From Thauera sp. JM12B12 (lineage in GTDB: Bacteria > Pseudomonadota > Gammaproteobacteria > Burkholderiales > Rhodocyclaceae): 64,000 nt of DNA. Location of the stretch: positions 2,170,001-2,234,000 of the forward strand of contig NZ_CP154859.1 in assembly GCF_039614725.1 (NCBI RefSeq), in the 5' to 3' direction. A program made the translations under genes and the position numbers. The notes under the pieces are model-generated. The model was not told where the DNA came from. It saw only the letters and a program-made list of their open reading frames with translations, and did no database searches. Position 1 is the first letter of the stretch. Each line of letters opens with the position of its first letter. Positions 1 through 8,575 of this stretch are shown one piece after another.

Positions 1-189
1 GAAGAAGCGCTCCCGAAGCGTCTACTTGCCTTTCCGTTCGAATGCCAGAGGGCGAACGTGCTTTACTCCATGAAGGCGTTGCGCTTTACGAGATTGGTAT
101 CGTCTCAGCCCGGAATAGATCGGGTTTCCATAGGTGATGTTCAGTCAACTCCACGCCTACTGAGTGAATGCAAGTAGAGCAAGCAGGTC

Positions 190-1632
190 TCACCAAACCA
201 GCACCGCATCCACCAAACCATCCTTCTCTATCAGAAAGGCTCTTGGCAAAACGCCGATTTCAAAATCAATATCCTTTCCCTCATCCGCCTGATTCAGCCA
301 GTTCCTCAACTCAGATAAATACGATTCAAATATAGCAACCTGTATTGAGGTTAGAAAATCAGAAAGCTCAAGCGTAAATCTAGGGCGAACCAAGGCAACC
401 TTAGGTATCGCACCCCTACTGACCCATTCAACGTCGAAAACACCTTTCTCTGCGTAACAACAGACGCGCGCAGAGTAACAAAACGCTTCCATGCCCGCTC
501 GGAACATACTGGACATCAACGGATTTCCCCACCGCAATTCTAGTTCGCCCCGAGCATCTACATACGGACAAATATAGTCAATACTATACCGCACCTCCTC
601 TTTTGGGACCTTGGTCCAGCGCGAATATCGCCCTCTTCTCCAAACGCACTCACACCTATCCGATCTATGTGTGATTATGTCCTCATACTCATCTTGAATG
701 TCGTTCTTGACACCAAGGAATTTCATTTCTTCGATAAGGTATGAGGTATTGAGAATGTCCAGCAAGATATTTAGATCGATTCTCTGAAGAAGGCTTGTTA
801 GCTCTCGTGATAAAGATTTGCTTAACTTATAGCTCTTAGGGCTTAATGAACGTGGTGCGGCGATCATGAATTTTAGAAATTTTGCATCAAGCCTCTTGAT
901 CCATTGCAGCCTACCGAGGAGTGAATCAATTTCGTTAACGACGCAATCCCTGCTTTCATAAGAGTCCTCTGTGTCCAAAGGAGTCCAACTCCCGATCTCA
1001 GATGAAACTGAATGCTTCCACTCGAAATATCTTCTCTGAGATGCAAATAACCTTCTTTGAATTCGAAGAGAATCACCTGAGACGCAACCAGGCCAATCAA
1101 CGTAGTATTCTCTGAATACATCGCTTAAAGCTCGCACCGCACAGTCCCACTTCGCCCCAGTGATCCTTGGGCTATACGTAACTTTCAAATCTTCGCCATG
1201 CACCGGACACTTCGCCATAAGTGCATCTTCATGAACTCGGCCGTGATAACCTAATTGCAAGCACTTTTCACAGTATCGAACAGAATCGATTATTCTTAAT
1301 TTTTCTTCTATAAGCCTAAATTTTCTGTTCGAGAGTGCCTCATAGAAAACAGTTTTAACAATCGAAATAGGCTCATCAATGGCGTTTGCTATAAGCTTGA
1401 TTTGCTCCTTGTTATATCCAGCTTTGTTCCATTCCAAAATATTCACGCCGGTGGTTTTGAACCAATACTCTCTAAATTCTCTCGGTCCGATGGAATTTAA
1501 ATTGCAGAAGATCGCCGCGAAACTAGTAAATGATTGATAGTATATAAGTCTTCCCCTCCCCCAATTTAAGCATGGCGGGGTTTTTCTGTTATTTATTTTA
1601 TTGTCCTTTGATATAGTTTTCATTATTGACAT
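190..1632 (-). CDS. tniQ: TniQ-like transposition targeting protein
   Basis: A 480-residue protein that is the last gene of a tnsB-tnsC-tniQ module on the minus strand. Residues 120-147 hold a zinc-finger pattern C121-x2-C124-x17-C142-x2-H145, typical of TniQ/TnsD proteins, which choose or bridge the target site to the AAA+ regulator. The rest of the protein is not recognisable at sequence level. The start lies 5 bp after the tnsC stop, with no strong ribosome binding site, so translation is probably coupled to tnsC. AT-rich composition contrasts with the GC-rich catabolic genes and supports transfer. The family call rests on gene order plus the zinc finger; it could equally be called TnsD-like. 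Confidence 0.72.
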   Translation of the reverse strand: MSIMKTISKDNKINNRKTPPCLNWGRGRLIYYQSFTSFAAIFCNLNSIGPREFREYWFKTTGVNILEWNKAGYNKEQIKLIANAIDEPISIVKTVFYEALSNRKFRLIEEKLRIIDSVRYCEKCLQLGYHGRVHEDALMAKCPVHGEDLKVTYSPRITGAKWDCAVRALSDVFREYYVDWPGCVSGDSLRIQRRLFASQRRYFEWKHSVSSEIGSWTPLDTEDSYESRDCVVNEIDSLLGRLQWIKRLDAKFLKFMIAAPRSLSPKSYKLSKSLSRELTSLLQRIDLNILLDILNTSYLIEEMKFLGVKNDIQDEYEDIITHRSDRCECVWRRGRYSRWTKVPKEEVRYSIDYICPYVDARGELELRWGNPLMSSMFRAGMEAFCYSARVCCYAEKGVFDVEWVSRGAIPKVALVRPRFTLELSDFLTSIQVAIFESYLSELRNWLNQADEGKDIDFEIGVLPRAFLIEKDGLVDAVLVW

Positions 1633-1637
1633 GACAA

Positions 1638-2627
1638 CTACTGTTTTGCCATAACGGTTCGCATGTAGTCTGTGAATTTAGTGCTAGCAACCACTCTCAA
1701 TAACTCACCCTTATCCGTTAATGCATCCCAATCTTCCCCATTTTGTAAGCGTCTAAGGATAGTCTCTACCGTTTCAGCTACATGTTTCATGCCTATTTCT
1801 GGTTTGTAGTCCTTCTGTTTCTTTACGTCGTCTGGGGTTAGTTTGACAAACGCGTCCCAGATATCAGTCGAATAAGCGGCAAGCCTTTTTCCTTTTTTGA
1901 AATAATCAGGCGCAAAATATTGTAGGTAAGTTATTCCACTCTCTGCAGGCCACTCAGAATCAAGGTCGTAGCCATTGAGAACAAACTCGAGTTCTTTACT
2001 CGACCTCAATCCTCGAAAACGCATGTCTTGAGAGAAAAATCGAGCAGTAATGTGTGCATTGCCCGTTCTGGCTAGGTAGTTAGGTTGAAATAAAATGCCA
2101 TGTGAGCCTATTGATATAACGCAAAGACGAACGCCTCTGGCATCGAGAGCATTCTGTAGTCCGAGAAGCCACTTCCATTCCTTTAGCGTTACCTCATGCG
2201 CTTCGTCTATTAGAAGAGTAACGAAACTCCTCCTAGATGACAAAGCCATAGTATAAAGTCTTTCTGTAAAGAGATAGCGGCCAACTGTTCGGCTCTTCGG
2301 TTTTAGTGGATCATAGAATTCATAATTAGCAGCCTCAAGAAGATCATTCCAAAACTCTCTTTCAGTGATCGACGAATCACGGCGAATCCAAACAACGAGA
2401 GGCACTCTTGTCCCAAATCTTTCTTCTAGGAGAGAGAAAAGGAACCACTTTATAGTTTTAGATTTTCCGTAACGAGATGGGCCATAAATATATCCACCGG
2501 TTACTCTAAGGTCGATCCAATTTCCAATCGTTCGAATCATTTCGTCTATCGGAGCTGTGAATATAGCGTACTCGCCACGTAGGATAGGATGGCGATCGTC
2601 GACGTCGAGTCCTTCTTGGCTATCCAT
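1638..2627 (-). CDS. tnsC: TnsC/TniB-like AAA+ transposition regulator
   Basis: A 329-residue ATPase. Walker A is G49-PSRY-GKS56 and Walker B is the hydrophobic strand ending D141-E142, followed by AHE. This is the AAA+ matchmaker that links target-site protein (TniQ) to transposase (TnsB) in Tn7- and Tn5053-type elements. The start at 2627 was chosen over an upstream ATG at 2660 because AAGGAG sits 8 bp before it. An IS5-family fragment now lies directly upstream, separating it from tnsB, so its native promoter or coupling to tnsB is probably lost. No reading-frame damage is seen in the gene itself. Confidence 0.8.
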   Translation of the reverse strand: MDSQEGLDVDDRHPILRGEYAIFTAPIDEMIRTIGNWIDLRVTGGYIYGPSRYGKSKTIKWFLFSLLEERFGTRVPLVVWIRRDSSITEREFWNDLLEAANYEFYDPLKPKSRTVGRYLFTERLYTMALSSRRSFVTLLIDEAHEVTLKEWKWLLGLQNALDARGVRLCVISIGSHGILFQPNYLARTGNAHITARFFSQDMRFRGLRSSKELEFVLNGYDLDSEWPAESGITYLQYFAPDYFKKGKRLAAYSTDIWDAFVKLTPDDVKKQKDYKPEIGMKHVAETVETILRRLQNGEDWDALTDKGELLRVVASTKFTDYMRTVMAKQ

Positions 2628-2758
2628 CGATAAAGCTCCTTGTTGATTCGAACGCAGCAATATCCAATAGGTGCCGACGAAAATTACTCCGCGAGACAGA
2701 CACCTACCGCTTCTCGTGCTTTCTGTTCAATGACGAACAGATCTGGTTCTGGCTACCT

Positions 2759-2786
2759 CATACGGGGAGAGGACCTCTCACGTATG
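2759..2786. repeat. Near-perfect hairpin upstream of tnsC
   Basis: CATACGGGGAGAGG is followed by CCTCTCACGTATG, giving a stem with one bulge and a 1-3 nt loop. It lies in the stretch 2661-2846, which matches neither the tnsC gene nor the IS5 remnant and where I recognise no gene. Its origin is unknown. Confidence 0.4.
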
Positions 2787-2846
2787 CGTGCCATGCCCTT
2801 ATGAGCGTATTTGAGCCACGGGGTGTCACTCCGCGGTCATTCCACG

Positions 2847-3403
2847 CCGACCCCGAGATGCATCAAACCAAGAAGGTCAACCAGCGGTGCTTCAGCATGA
2901 AGGTCCGCGCAGGCGCCCACCTCGATTCCGGACGCGTGCAGATTGTTTCGGTGATGCCCGCCAACGTCTCGGACATCAACCAGTTGCCGCACTTGGTGCG
3001 CGAGGCGGGCCTGTTCTGGACCGCGTCGTTCACGGCCTGCAAGCAGCGCCCGCTGACCGAGGCGAACAAGCGCTTCAACCACAACATGTCTTCGATCCGC
3101 GCGCGCGTCGAGCACGTGTTTCGCGTCATCAAGCGCCAGTTCCCCTACACGAAGGGGGCTACAAGGGGATCGCAAAAAACGCCGCGCGTGGGGTCTCGCC
3201 GTTCGGTTTGACCGATCTCTATCTTGCGACGCGCGCCTTGACGAGTTGATAGGCGAAATCTGCCCGCTGCGCCCGAAAACGGGCGCTCGCGGCCAGAAAC
3301 GCCTCGAAAAGAAGCAGTGGAAGCGGAGATATCGATCATCGGGATTAGTGGAAACGGCTGGCCTGGGTGAGCGCGCTCAGAACATGGATTGATCAGAGGT
3401 TCC
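2847..3403 (+). mobile_element. IS5-family element, right-hand remnant with broken transposase
   Basis: The reading frame starting near 2847 (DPEMHQTKK, then NVSDINQLPH and RVEHVFRVIKRQF) is the C-terminal half of an IS5-family DDE transposase. It matches the full-length copy at 6097-7253 along most of its length but lacks about 70 bp around 2996 and then frameshifts. The element ends with ...GAGGTTCC at 3403, the same right end as the other copy (...GGGTTCC), and is followed by TTAA, which fits the YTAR target preference of the IS5 group. The left half of the element is missing, so insertion was followed by deletion. Confidence 0.8.
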
Positions 3404-5431
3404 TTAACTCGATGCTGCTTTTCGGCGTCGAGGGGAACTTCCTTGAGAGCACTCATTCACCTCACTATCAGAATCCTTTCCACCGATGGCTTGATCTCTT
3501 CGAGCAATTTCCGCCTCATCGCTCGAGCTAATGGTATCTAGCGCAACCCTGAGGAGTTCTTCGGATTCGTTCCGCTCCGAGTTCGCGATTATTCTGCGAA
3601 ATTCGAGGCAAGATGGATGTGGCGGAAGTTTTTTATTGGACTGAGACTCGCAATATTCCACAAAGGCCTCGGTCGCATCGGTGCCTGATGCCACGTAGAA
3701 CATTTTCTTCCTTATCATGCCTTTAATGGCGGCCCTAATTCGCAAGCTATGGGGGAATCTATGCCATGGCGGACCAGCACGAAGAACGCCGAGGCTTTGT
3801 CCGTCCGACGTGGAGGCTAGTGCGATTCTTGCGTCATTCTCTTCATGATTGATCACGTCTATATATTTCCCCGCTAGGTCAAAACGCTGCGAAAGTATCT
3901 CGTTTGTATACCTGGCGTTCTCGAAATTCACATAAGGCGCTCTTCCTTCTTGGACGCCGCCCTGCACTTTGCATTTTTTTCTTAAGCTTAGCAGGAGGCT
4001 AACCTGCTCGGGGTCTGCGTATCGAAAAGAGAAGTCAGGGCGATTAGTTGCATACTCGAGAAACTGCAATGGAGTGCGATACCCAAGACTGGTATGGGGC
4101 GTTGCATTATAATTCGCAATCAAGACATCAATTAAGTCTTCCGCATACTCAAGTTGAAACTGACTATTCAATGCAACTTCCTCCGGCTCCCGCCCCTTAC
4201 GATCCTTGGGTTTTGAGCCTGTGGTATTTGACATTTTGTGCAACCCGCCGCCTGCAAGAACTCGAAAGAATGTTTCAATAAATGGCCGCTCATCCAGGCC
4301 TCGCCGGGAGGCAAATCCCTCCTTTGGCGAAATTAATCTCGAATTTACGACATCCCTTAGAAACTGTTCTACGCTTTTGCACGTCTCGGCGAGAGCGCCG
4401 TCAACGCTCGTTTCGTCCCAGCACATGCCAACATATCTGTCCGACATCCCTGAAGGAAAATTAGCATCATCCCAATAGATATGTTCGAGGCCGGGAGATA
4501 ATATTCGTCGCCGCCATCGAGTCAGAGCAGATTTAATCGCTCTAAGGACGTCAGTCTTAGAAACCTCTTTTCCTAATGCAAAGTGGTATCCCAGAACGGC
4601 TCGTGATTCAACATCCAAAATTACGATTACCCATAACCTGTGGACGATTCGCGGCACATGCTCGCCATCACCATTGGGCATCAATACACAGAATCGCCCA
4701 TCTAGTTTATGGGCGTCCATCTCTACCCGCTGCAGCACCCTCTTTACGGGACGGTCCACGCCATCCCCAGTAATCAACTTTCTTTCAAGGGTTTTGCCAC
4801 CAATGGCTCGCGCGGCCATTTTTGGATTTAATTTGTAAACGAGATCGATGTGTCGGCATACGGAATTATATCCATTAGTGATTGTATTAAACGGCCACTC
4901 GCCCCTAACCTCATAGCCTAAGTCTCGCAGGCGATCTAAGAACCACTTCCATAGAGCTTGGCGCGGCTTTCTTATCAGAGATAGGGTGCTTGAACTGGCG
5001 GACTCCAATATCTTCTTATCGAAGGATCTACGTAGATCTGGATTCAAATCAAGAACCAGACCCATCGCACCGACAGCACCTCCACCAAATTCGTTGACTT
5101 TTACTTTTCGCTTTCGCTTGTAAGGTTTAATTCTTAGTTTCGGTATTAACCCCCGGAATCCATATATGCGACCATCGGGATGGGTCTTAAGGCATCGCTC
5201 TGTGATCAATCGGTACGTCTGTTTTAGTCCGATCTCGCATTTTTCTCGAATTAAGCTATCGCCGTAGCCTGCGAGGTATAGTCTTACGGCTTCTTTTCTC
5301 ATCAGATATTTTTTTCGATCGAACTCTGTGAGAACCCCATCATCTGGAGTGGGCCAAGCATCTAGATCTTCATTCCCAGTTCTCAGTAGACAGGGCAATT
5401 GTCTGCCTAGTGGATTTTCACGCGTCTTCAT
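3404..5431 (-). CDS. tnsB: TnsB/TniA-like DDE transposase, 3' end altered by IS5
   Basis: A 675-residue transposase of the Tn7 TnsB / Tn5053 TniA / Mu A type (rve fold). The core begins at about residue 232; candidate catalytic acids are D239 (in VEMDAHK), D321 or D322 (in HIYWDDANF) and E386 (in PFIETFF). A Mu-type C-terminal beta-barrel follows (near DLAGKYIDV, about residue 525), and helix-turn-helix segments are expected N-terminally. The stop codon TAA is formed inside the TTAA that borders the IS5 remnant, so the original C-terminus, which in this family contacts TnsC, was probably longer or different. No tnsA-like endonuclease gene is adjacent. The gene is AT-rich relative to the host. 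Confidence 0.82.
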   Translation of the reverse strand: MKTRENPLGRQLPCLLRTGNEDLDAWPTPDDGVLTEFDRKKYLMRKEAVRLYLAGYGDSLIREKCEIGLKQTYRLITERCLKTHPDGRIYGFRGLIPKLRIKPYKRKRKVKVNEFGGGAVGAMGLVLDLNPDLRRSFDKKILESASSSTLSLIRKPRQALWKWFLDRLRDLGYEVRGEWPFNTITNGYNSVCRHIDLVYKLNPKMAARAIGGKTLERKLITGDGVDRPVKRVLQRVEMDAHKLDGRFCVLMPNGDGEHVPRIVHRLWVIVILDVESRAVLGYHFALGKEVSKTDVLRAIKSALTRWRRRILSPGLEHIYWDDANFPSGMSDRYVGMCWDETSVDGALAETCKSVEQFLRDVVNSRLISPKEGFASRRGLDERPFIETFFRVLAGGGLHKMSNTTGSKPKDRKGREPEEVALNSQFQLEYAEDLIDVLIANYNATPHTSLGYRTPLQFLEYATNRPDFSFRYADPEQVSLLLSLRKKCKVQGGVQEGRAPYVNFENARYTNEILSQRFDLAGKYIDVINHEENDARIALASTSDGQSLGVLRAGPPWHRFPHSLRIRAAIKGMIRKKMFYVASGTDATEAFVEYCESQSNKKLPPHPSCLEFRRIIANSERNESEELLRVALDTISSSDEAEIARRDQAIGGKDSDSEVNECSQGSSPRRRKAASS

Positions 5432-5645
5432 GTTCGTACGCCGGCCAGAGCGGTTTAATTTCTTTCATGCAATTTTTATAAAGAGCTTGCTTATTTACAT
5501 CGAAAGATAAAAGCGAATTCAATAATTAATATATTTTTTAAAAACTTTTCAATGCACTTGAATTGGCGCGTGTAAATTAAAGCGCTTTCCTACCCTTCAT
5601 CGCCTTTTCGGAAAGGTGACTTCCGGAGACGCTGACGACTCACTT

Positions 5646-5675
5646 TGTAGCTACAGTTTTCGTATCTGCGATACG
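5646..5675. repeat. Two adjacent small palindromes
   Basis: TGTAGCTACA at 5646-5655 is a perfect palindrome, and CGTATC-TGC-GATACG at 5661-5675 a perfect inverted repeat. They lie about 220 bp upstream of tnsB and could be operator or transposase-binding elements. Confidence 0.4.
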
Positions 5676-5716
5676 ATGGAATTTACTACAAAATCTCGCG
5701 CGTTCAAAAGATTGAT

Positions 5717-5755
5717 AGCAAAGTGAAAATCTTCCGGATTATTTTTCACTTTGCT
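5717..5755. repeat. 13-bp perfect inverted repeat in the transposon end
   Basis: AGCAAAGTGAAAA (5717-5729) and TTTTCACTTTGCT (5743-5755) are exact reverse complements separated by 13 nt. They are two convergent copies of the motif that recurs across 5609-5805. This is consistent with paired transposase-binding sites; a terminator role is less likely because no gene ends here. Confidence 0.6.
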
Positions 5756-6096
5756 GCTCTCGGCTGAAGGTGATACACACAAGGAGTGTTTTTTCACCTT
5801 TCGGCAATCTTGCTAAGGTTTTAATTATTAACGTTTTGTTTTTAATAGATTTTTGTACTTGGTCGCGAGATAAGACGGCTACGGCAATGCTCGCGCTGTG
5901 GGCACGTGTAGTCTCGCTATCGTGGTAGTTCTGCTGTGACACAACAGGATCTACTCAGGCGCGCAGATCTGCTCATGGTTCGGGAGGACGAAGCCCGTGC
6001 GGCACTGGGGCAACTCGACAACCAGAACCTCCTGAGCCCATTTATGGCCTGCGGTGGGGGATTCACCCTTGTTTTTCGAGGGAGGGGTGCGTCTAG

Positions 6097-7253
6097 GGAA
6101 GCTCTGATCGACTCGGAGCCGGCAAAGTACTGAGGTCATGAGGCGCACTGCCACCATGAAGCAAACGACTTTCGCCTCGCTGGCTTTCGAACGGCAGAAG
6201 AAGCAGACGCGCGGGGAGCGCTTCCCGGCCGAGATGGAGAAGGTCGTGCCTTGGGCTGCTCTGCTGGCAGTAATCGAGGCGCACTACCCGACGACGGGGC
6301 CGACGCGGGCGTCCGCCGATGCCGCTTGCGGCGATGCTGCGGATCTAGTTCATGCGGCATTGGTACGCGCTGTCCGATCCGGCGATGGAGGATGCGCTCT
6401 AAGAGGTCGAGTCGATGCGCCGCTTTGCGGGGCTGGGCCTGACCGACGACGGGATGCCCGACGAGACGACGATCCTCAAGGTCTGCCACCTGCTCGAGAA
6501 GCACGCACTGACCTCGCAGATGGTGAACATCATCAACGACACGCTCGAGTAGCGCGGACTACGACTCAAGGGGCGGCACGATGGTTGACGCCACGATCAT
6601 CCATGCGCCGCCCTCGACGAAGAATTGAGACAAGCAGCGCGGCCCCGAGACAAGAAGGGCAACGAGTGGTACTTCGGCATGAAAGTTCACGTGGGTGCCG
6701 ACGTCAATTCCGGGCTCGTGCATACCGTATCCGTGACGCCAGCCAACGTCTCAGACATCAACCAGTTGCCGCACCAGGTGCGTGAAGATGACCGGGCGGT
6801 GTTCGGCGACAAGGGCTACGAGAACAACAAGCTCAAGCGTCTGGTCCGCAAGGCAGGCCTGTTCTGGGGCGTCTCGCTCAAGGCCAGCAAGCAGCACCCG
6901 CTGACCGAGGCGAAAAAGCGCTTCAACCACAAGATGTCCTCGATCGGGGCGCGCGTCGAGCACGTTTTTCGCGTCATCAAGCGCCAGTTCGGCTACACGA
7001 AGGTGCGTTACAAGGGGATTTGCGAAGAACGCCGTACAGGTGTTCTCGCTGATCGGTTTGACCAATCTCTATCTTGCGAGGCGCGCCTTGATGAACTGAT
7101 GGGCGAAATCCGCCCGCTGCGCCCAGGAAAGGGCGCTCGGGGCCGGAAAGGCCTCGAAAAATAGCGGTAGAAGCGGAAAAGTCGATCATCGTAGTCGGTT
7201 CAATCGGCTGGCTTGGGTGAGCGCACCCAAAAGGCCAATTGATCTGGGGTTCC
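6097..7253 (+). mobile_element. Full-length IS5-family insertion sequence with CTAG target duplication
   Basis: The 1157-bp element is bounded by CTAG at 6093-6096 and CTAG at 7254-7257. Its left end GGAAGCTCTGATCGACT and the reverse complement of its right end, GGAACCCCAGATCAATT, match at 12 of 17 positions. CTAG fits the YTAR target of the IS5 group. Its transposase is inactive (see the pseudogene entry), so it is a fossil copy, related to the truncated copy at 2847-3403. Confidence 0.85.
6156..7163 (+). pseudogene. IS5-family transposase, frameshifted
   Basis: The intact start MKQTTFASLAFERQKKQT at 6156 is a typical IS5-family N-terminus. After about residue 45 (EAHYP) the frame breaks. 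Later pieces, LTDDGMPDETTILK, then VDATIIHAPPSTKN, then WYFGMKVHVGAD onward from 6669, lie in different frames and are separated by in-frame stops (for example TAA near 6402, TAG near 6551, TGA near 6627). The C-terminal third with KRFNHKMSSIGARVEHVFRV is readable. Several independent lesions indicate long-standing inactivity. Confidence 0.85.
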
Positions 7254-7365
7254 CTAGGCGTGCATGCCGGTCAGCAAATCGAACTGGATAGGCGAGTTTT
7301 CCCGGCTCAAGGGAATCGAGAACTTCCCACCCGGTTCAGGACTGAGTCTCGTGTGAGCACGCGAG

Positions 7366-7545
7366 GCCGGCTTTCTTTCTTCCAGTCAGTACGAGTTGCC
7401 ACGAATGTGTAGCGTGACAGCGTGATGCAGTATCCGGTCGAGGATGGCGGTCTAGATGACTCGGTAGCCGAACACCTCGCTATAGGCACCGGAGCTCTGG
7501 TTAGTGGTCAGGATCATCGGTCCGCGCTCATACCGGCGGCTGATA
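7366..7545 (-). pseudogene. IS21 helper ATPase (istB) C-terminal remnant
   Basis: On the minus strand the translation reads RGPMILTTNQSSGAYSEVFG, an internal TAG, then TAILDRILHHAVTLHIRGNSY, a TGA, then LEERK. This is the end of an IstB-type AAA+ helper protein of IS21 elements (family pattern: LI-T-NLP...VFG...LDRLLHH...RG-SYRL). The stops show it is dead. It is joined directly to an IS66 fragment upstream. Confidence 0.72.
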
Positions 7546-7559
7546 TCACCTGGAAGATC

Positions 7560-7700
7560 AGGTTTGCGCCCTGGAGCCCGATCGGCTTGCAGCCGATCAC
7601 ATGCCGGAGGCAGGCCTCGGAGTCAGCCTCGTTGAGGTTGGCCCCGCCGATCAAGTTACAGATCGCCGGTGCACGGTCGCATCCCGCGTGAATCCGTCGC
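7560..7700 (-). pseudogene. IS66 tnpC C-terminal fragment
   Basis: The minus-strand translation contains APAICNLIGGANLNEADSE followed by ACLRHVIG, matching the C-terminal tail of IS66 TnpC transposases (typically LIGTAKLN-IDPEAYLRHVL). Only this tail remains. Most of tnpC has been deleted, since the tnpB fragment lies immediately upstream. Confidence 0.6.
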
Positions 7701-7748
7701 CATTCCACCGCAACACCCTGATCCGGTTTCCGCGCTAGGCCCCGAAAC

Positions 7749-7871
7749 ACGATTGAACGCGACGATGTGGCCGCTAAAGGGATCGGTCTCGAATGGTGTC
7801 TGAGCGAGCGCAGCGAGCCCATCGAAGCCGCGCCGCATGTCGATAATGCCGGCCGCGGTACAGATTCGCTT
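7749..7871 (-). pseudogene. IS66 tnpB fragment
   Basis: The translation around MRRGFDGLAAL followed by DPFSGHIVAFNR carries the hallmark of IS66 TnpB (TDMRKGFDGLA...DPFSGHLFVFR). It is fused in frame to tnpA remains and shifts frame after FNR, where FRGLARKPDQG continues in another frame. Confidence 0.72.
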
Positions 7872-7936
7872 GCCGTAATGCGGGACGCTCGTCGCAGCAG
7901 TAGCACAGCATGAAGCCGCGCTGGGACGTGCCGTCG

Positions 7937-8231
7937 AGACCTCCTTCGACGGTGAGCCGTGCGCCCTTGCCTCGATCGTCAGCCGACCGAGCGCGGCCGC
8001 TGGGGCATCGAGCATCTCGGGCGCGTCCAACGCATCGGTGTCGGTGCGGATGATCGGCACGAACGCAGCCACGCCCAAGCGACCTTCGTGCTGGCCCTTG
8101 CGCCACGCGAATATCTGCTTGGCGTTGATGTCGTGGGGGTGCGCAAGCCGCGACACGGAGGCACCTGGCTGCCGCGACTGCTCGACGACGGCGCGTTTTA
8201 GCTCAATGGTGTGGCGGCGGTACGGCCAACG
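7937..8231 (-). pseudogene. IS66 tnpA remnant
   Basis: The segment RRHTIELKRAVVEQSRQPGA followed by SVSRLAHPHDINAKQIFAWRK is the helix-turn-helix region of IS66 TnpA. It runs into degenerate sequence and then the tnpB piece without a stop, because of deletions. No IS66 terminal repeat was found on the upstream side; 8232-8575 contains no gene I can recognise. Confidence 0.72.
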
Positions 8232-8575
8232 GGTACCGCGACGCGGGCGTTGGTCCACTCTTGTGCCCGTGCAATTCATTGTGGGCACAAAGGTGGGTGC
8301 TCACTCCGAGGGGCTGATAGTCAGCGACGGCCAAGCTGGAGGTAAGACGGCACGGGGCCGGCGCCTACTTAAAGCCGTTCTGGGGATCGGATCTACATTC
8401 TTACGTAAAACGTCGCGAGAGTTACATGATTACGATAAATAGCCTCCACTAAATCTGTGACCACCTGTCGCTAAGGGCTTGATTAGAAATGATGCGTCCA
8501 GTTACAGCGTTAGTGGAATGAACGGTTCAGCGACTGCTGAATATGTGACGGGCCACGCGTGCCCGACGCCACCCT

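Larger units (their letters stand above)
5432..5942. other. Putative transposon end upstream of tnsB, no gene
   Basis: This AT-rich 0.5 kb holds no convincing gene. It contains several copies of a short motif close to TTTTCACYTTKCSGC in both orientations: reverse at 5609-5626 (adjoining CCGG), forward about 5640-5652, reverse 5717-5736, forward 5743-5757, reverse 5762-5773, forward 5791-5805. This layout resembles the multiple transposase-binding repeats at Tn7-like ends. A TGTCA terminus on the minus strand could lie at 5937-5941, but without the other end in the window the exact border is a guess. Confidence 0.5.

Noticed and set aside
1..189. Possible short gene or distal transposon end downstream of tniQ
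   Set aside because: Frames on both strands are broken by stops within about 40 codons and no terminal repeat resembling the other end was found.
31..189. A tnsD or cas gene adjoining tniQ
   Set aside because: Too little sequence is in the window, and no motif of these families is readable.
2759..2786. Hairpin considered as the 3' domain of a group II intron
   Set aside because: It recalls intron-end hairpins only loosely; there is no reverse transcriptase sequence or domain V-like element near it.
5739..5942. 67-residue reading frame on the minus strand upstream of tnsB
   Set aside because: It overlaps the repeat cluster thought to be the transposon end, has no ribosome binding site and no recognisable sequence.
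5936..6133. 66-codon frame between the transposon end and the IS5 copy
   Set aside because: It runs across the IS5 left boundary at 6097, so it cannot be a conserved gene.
1..8575. CRISPR array or tRNA gene that would guide or receive the Tn7-like element
   Set aside because: No regularly spaced direct repeats and no cloverleaf-like sequence were found in this region.
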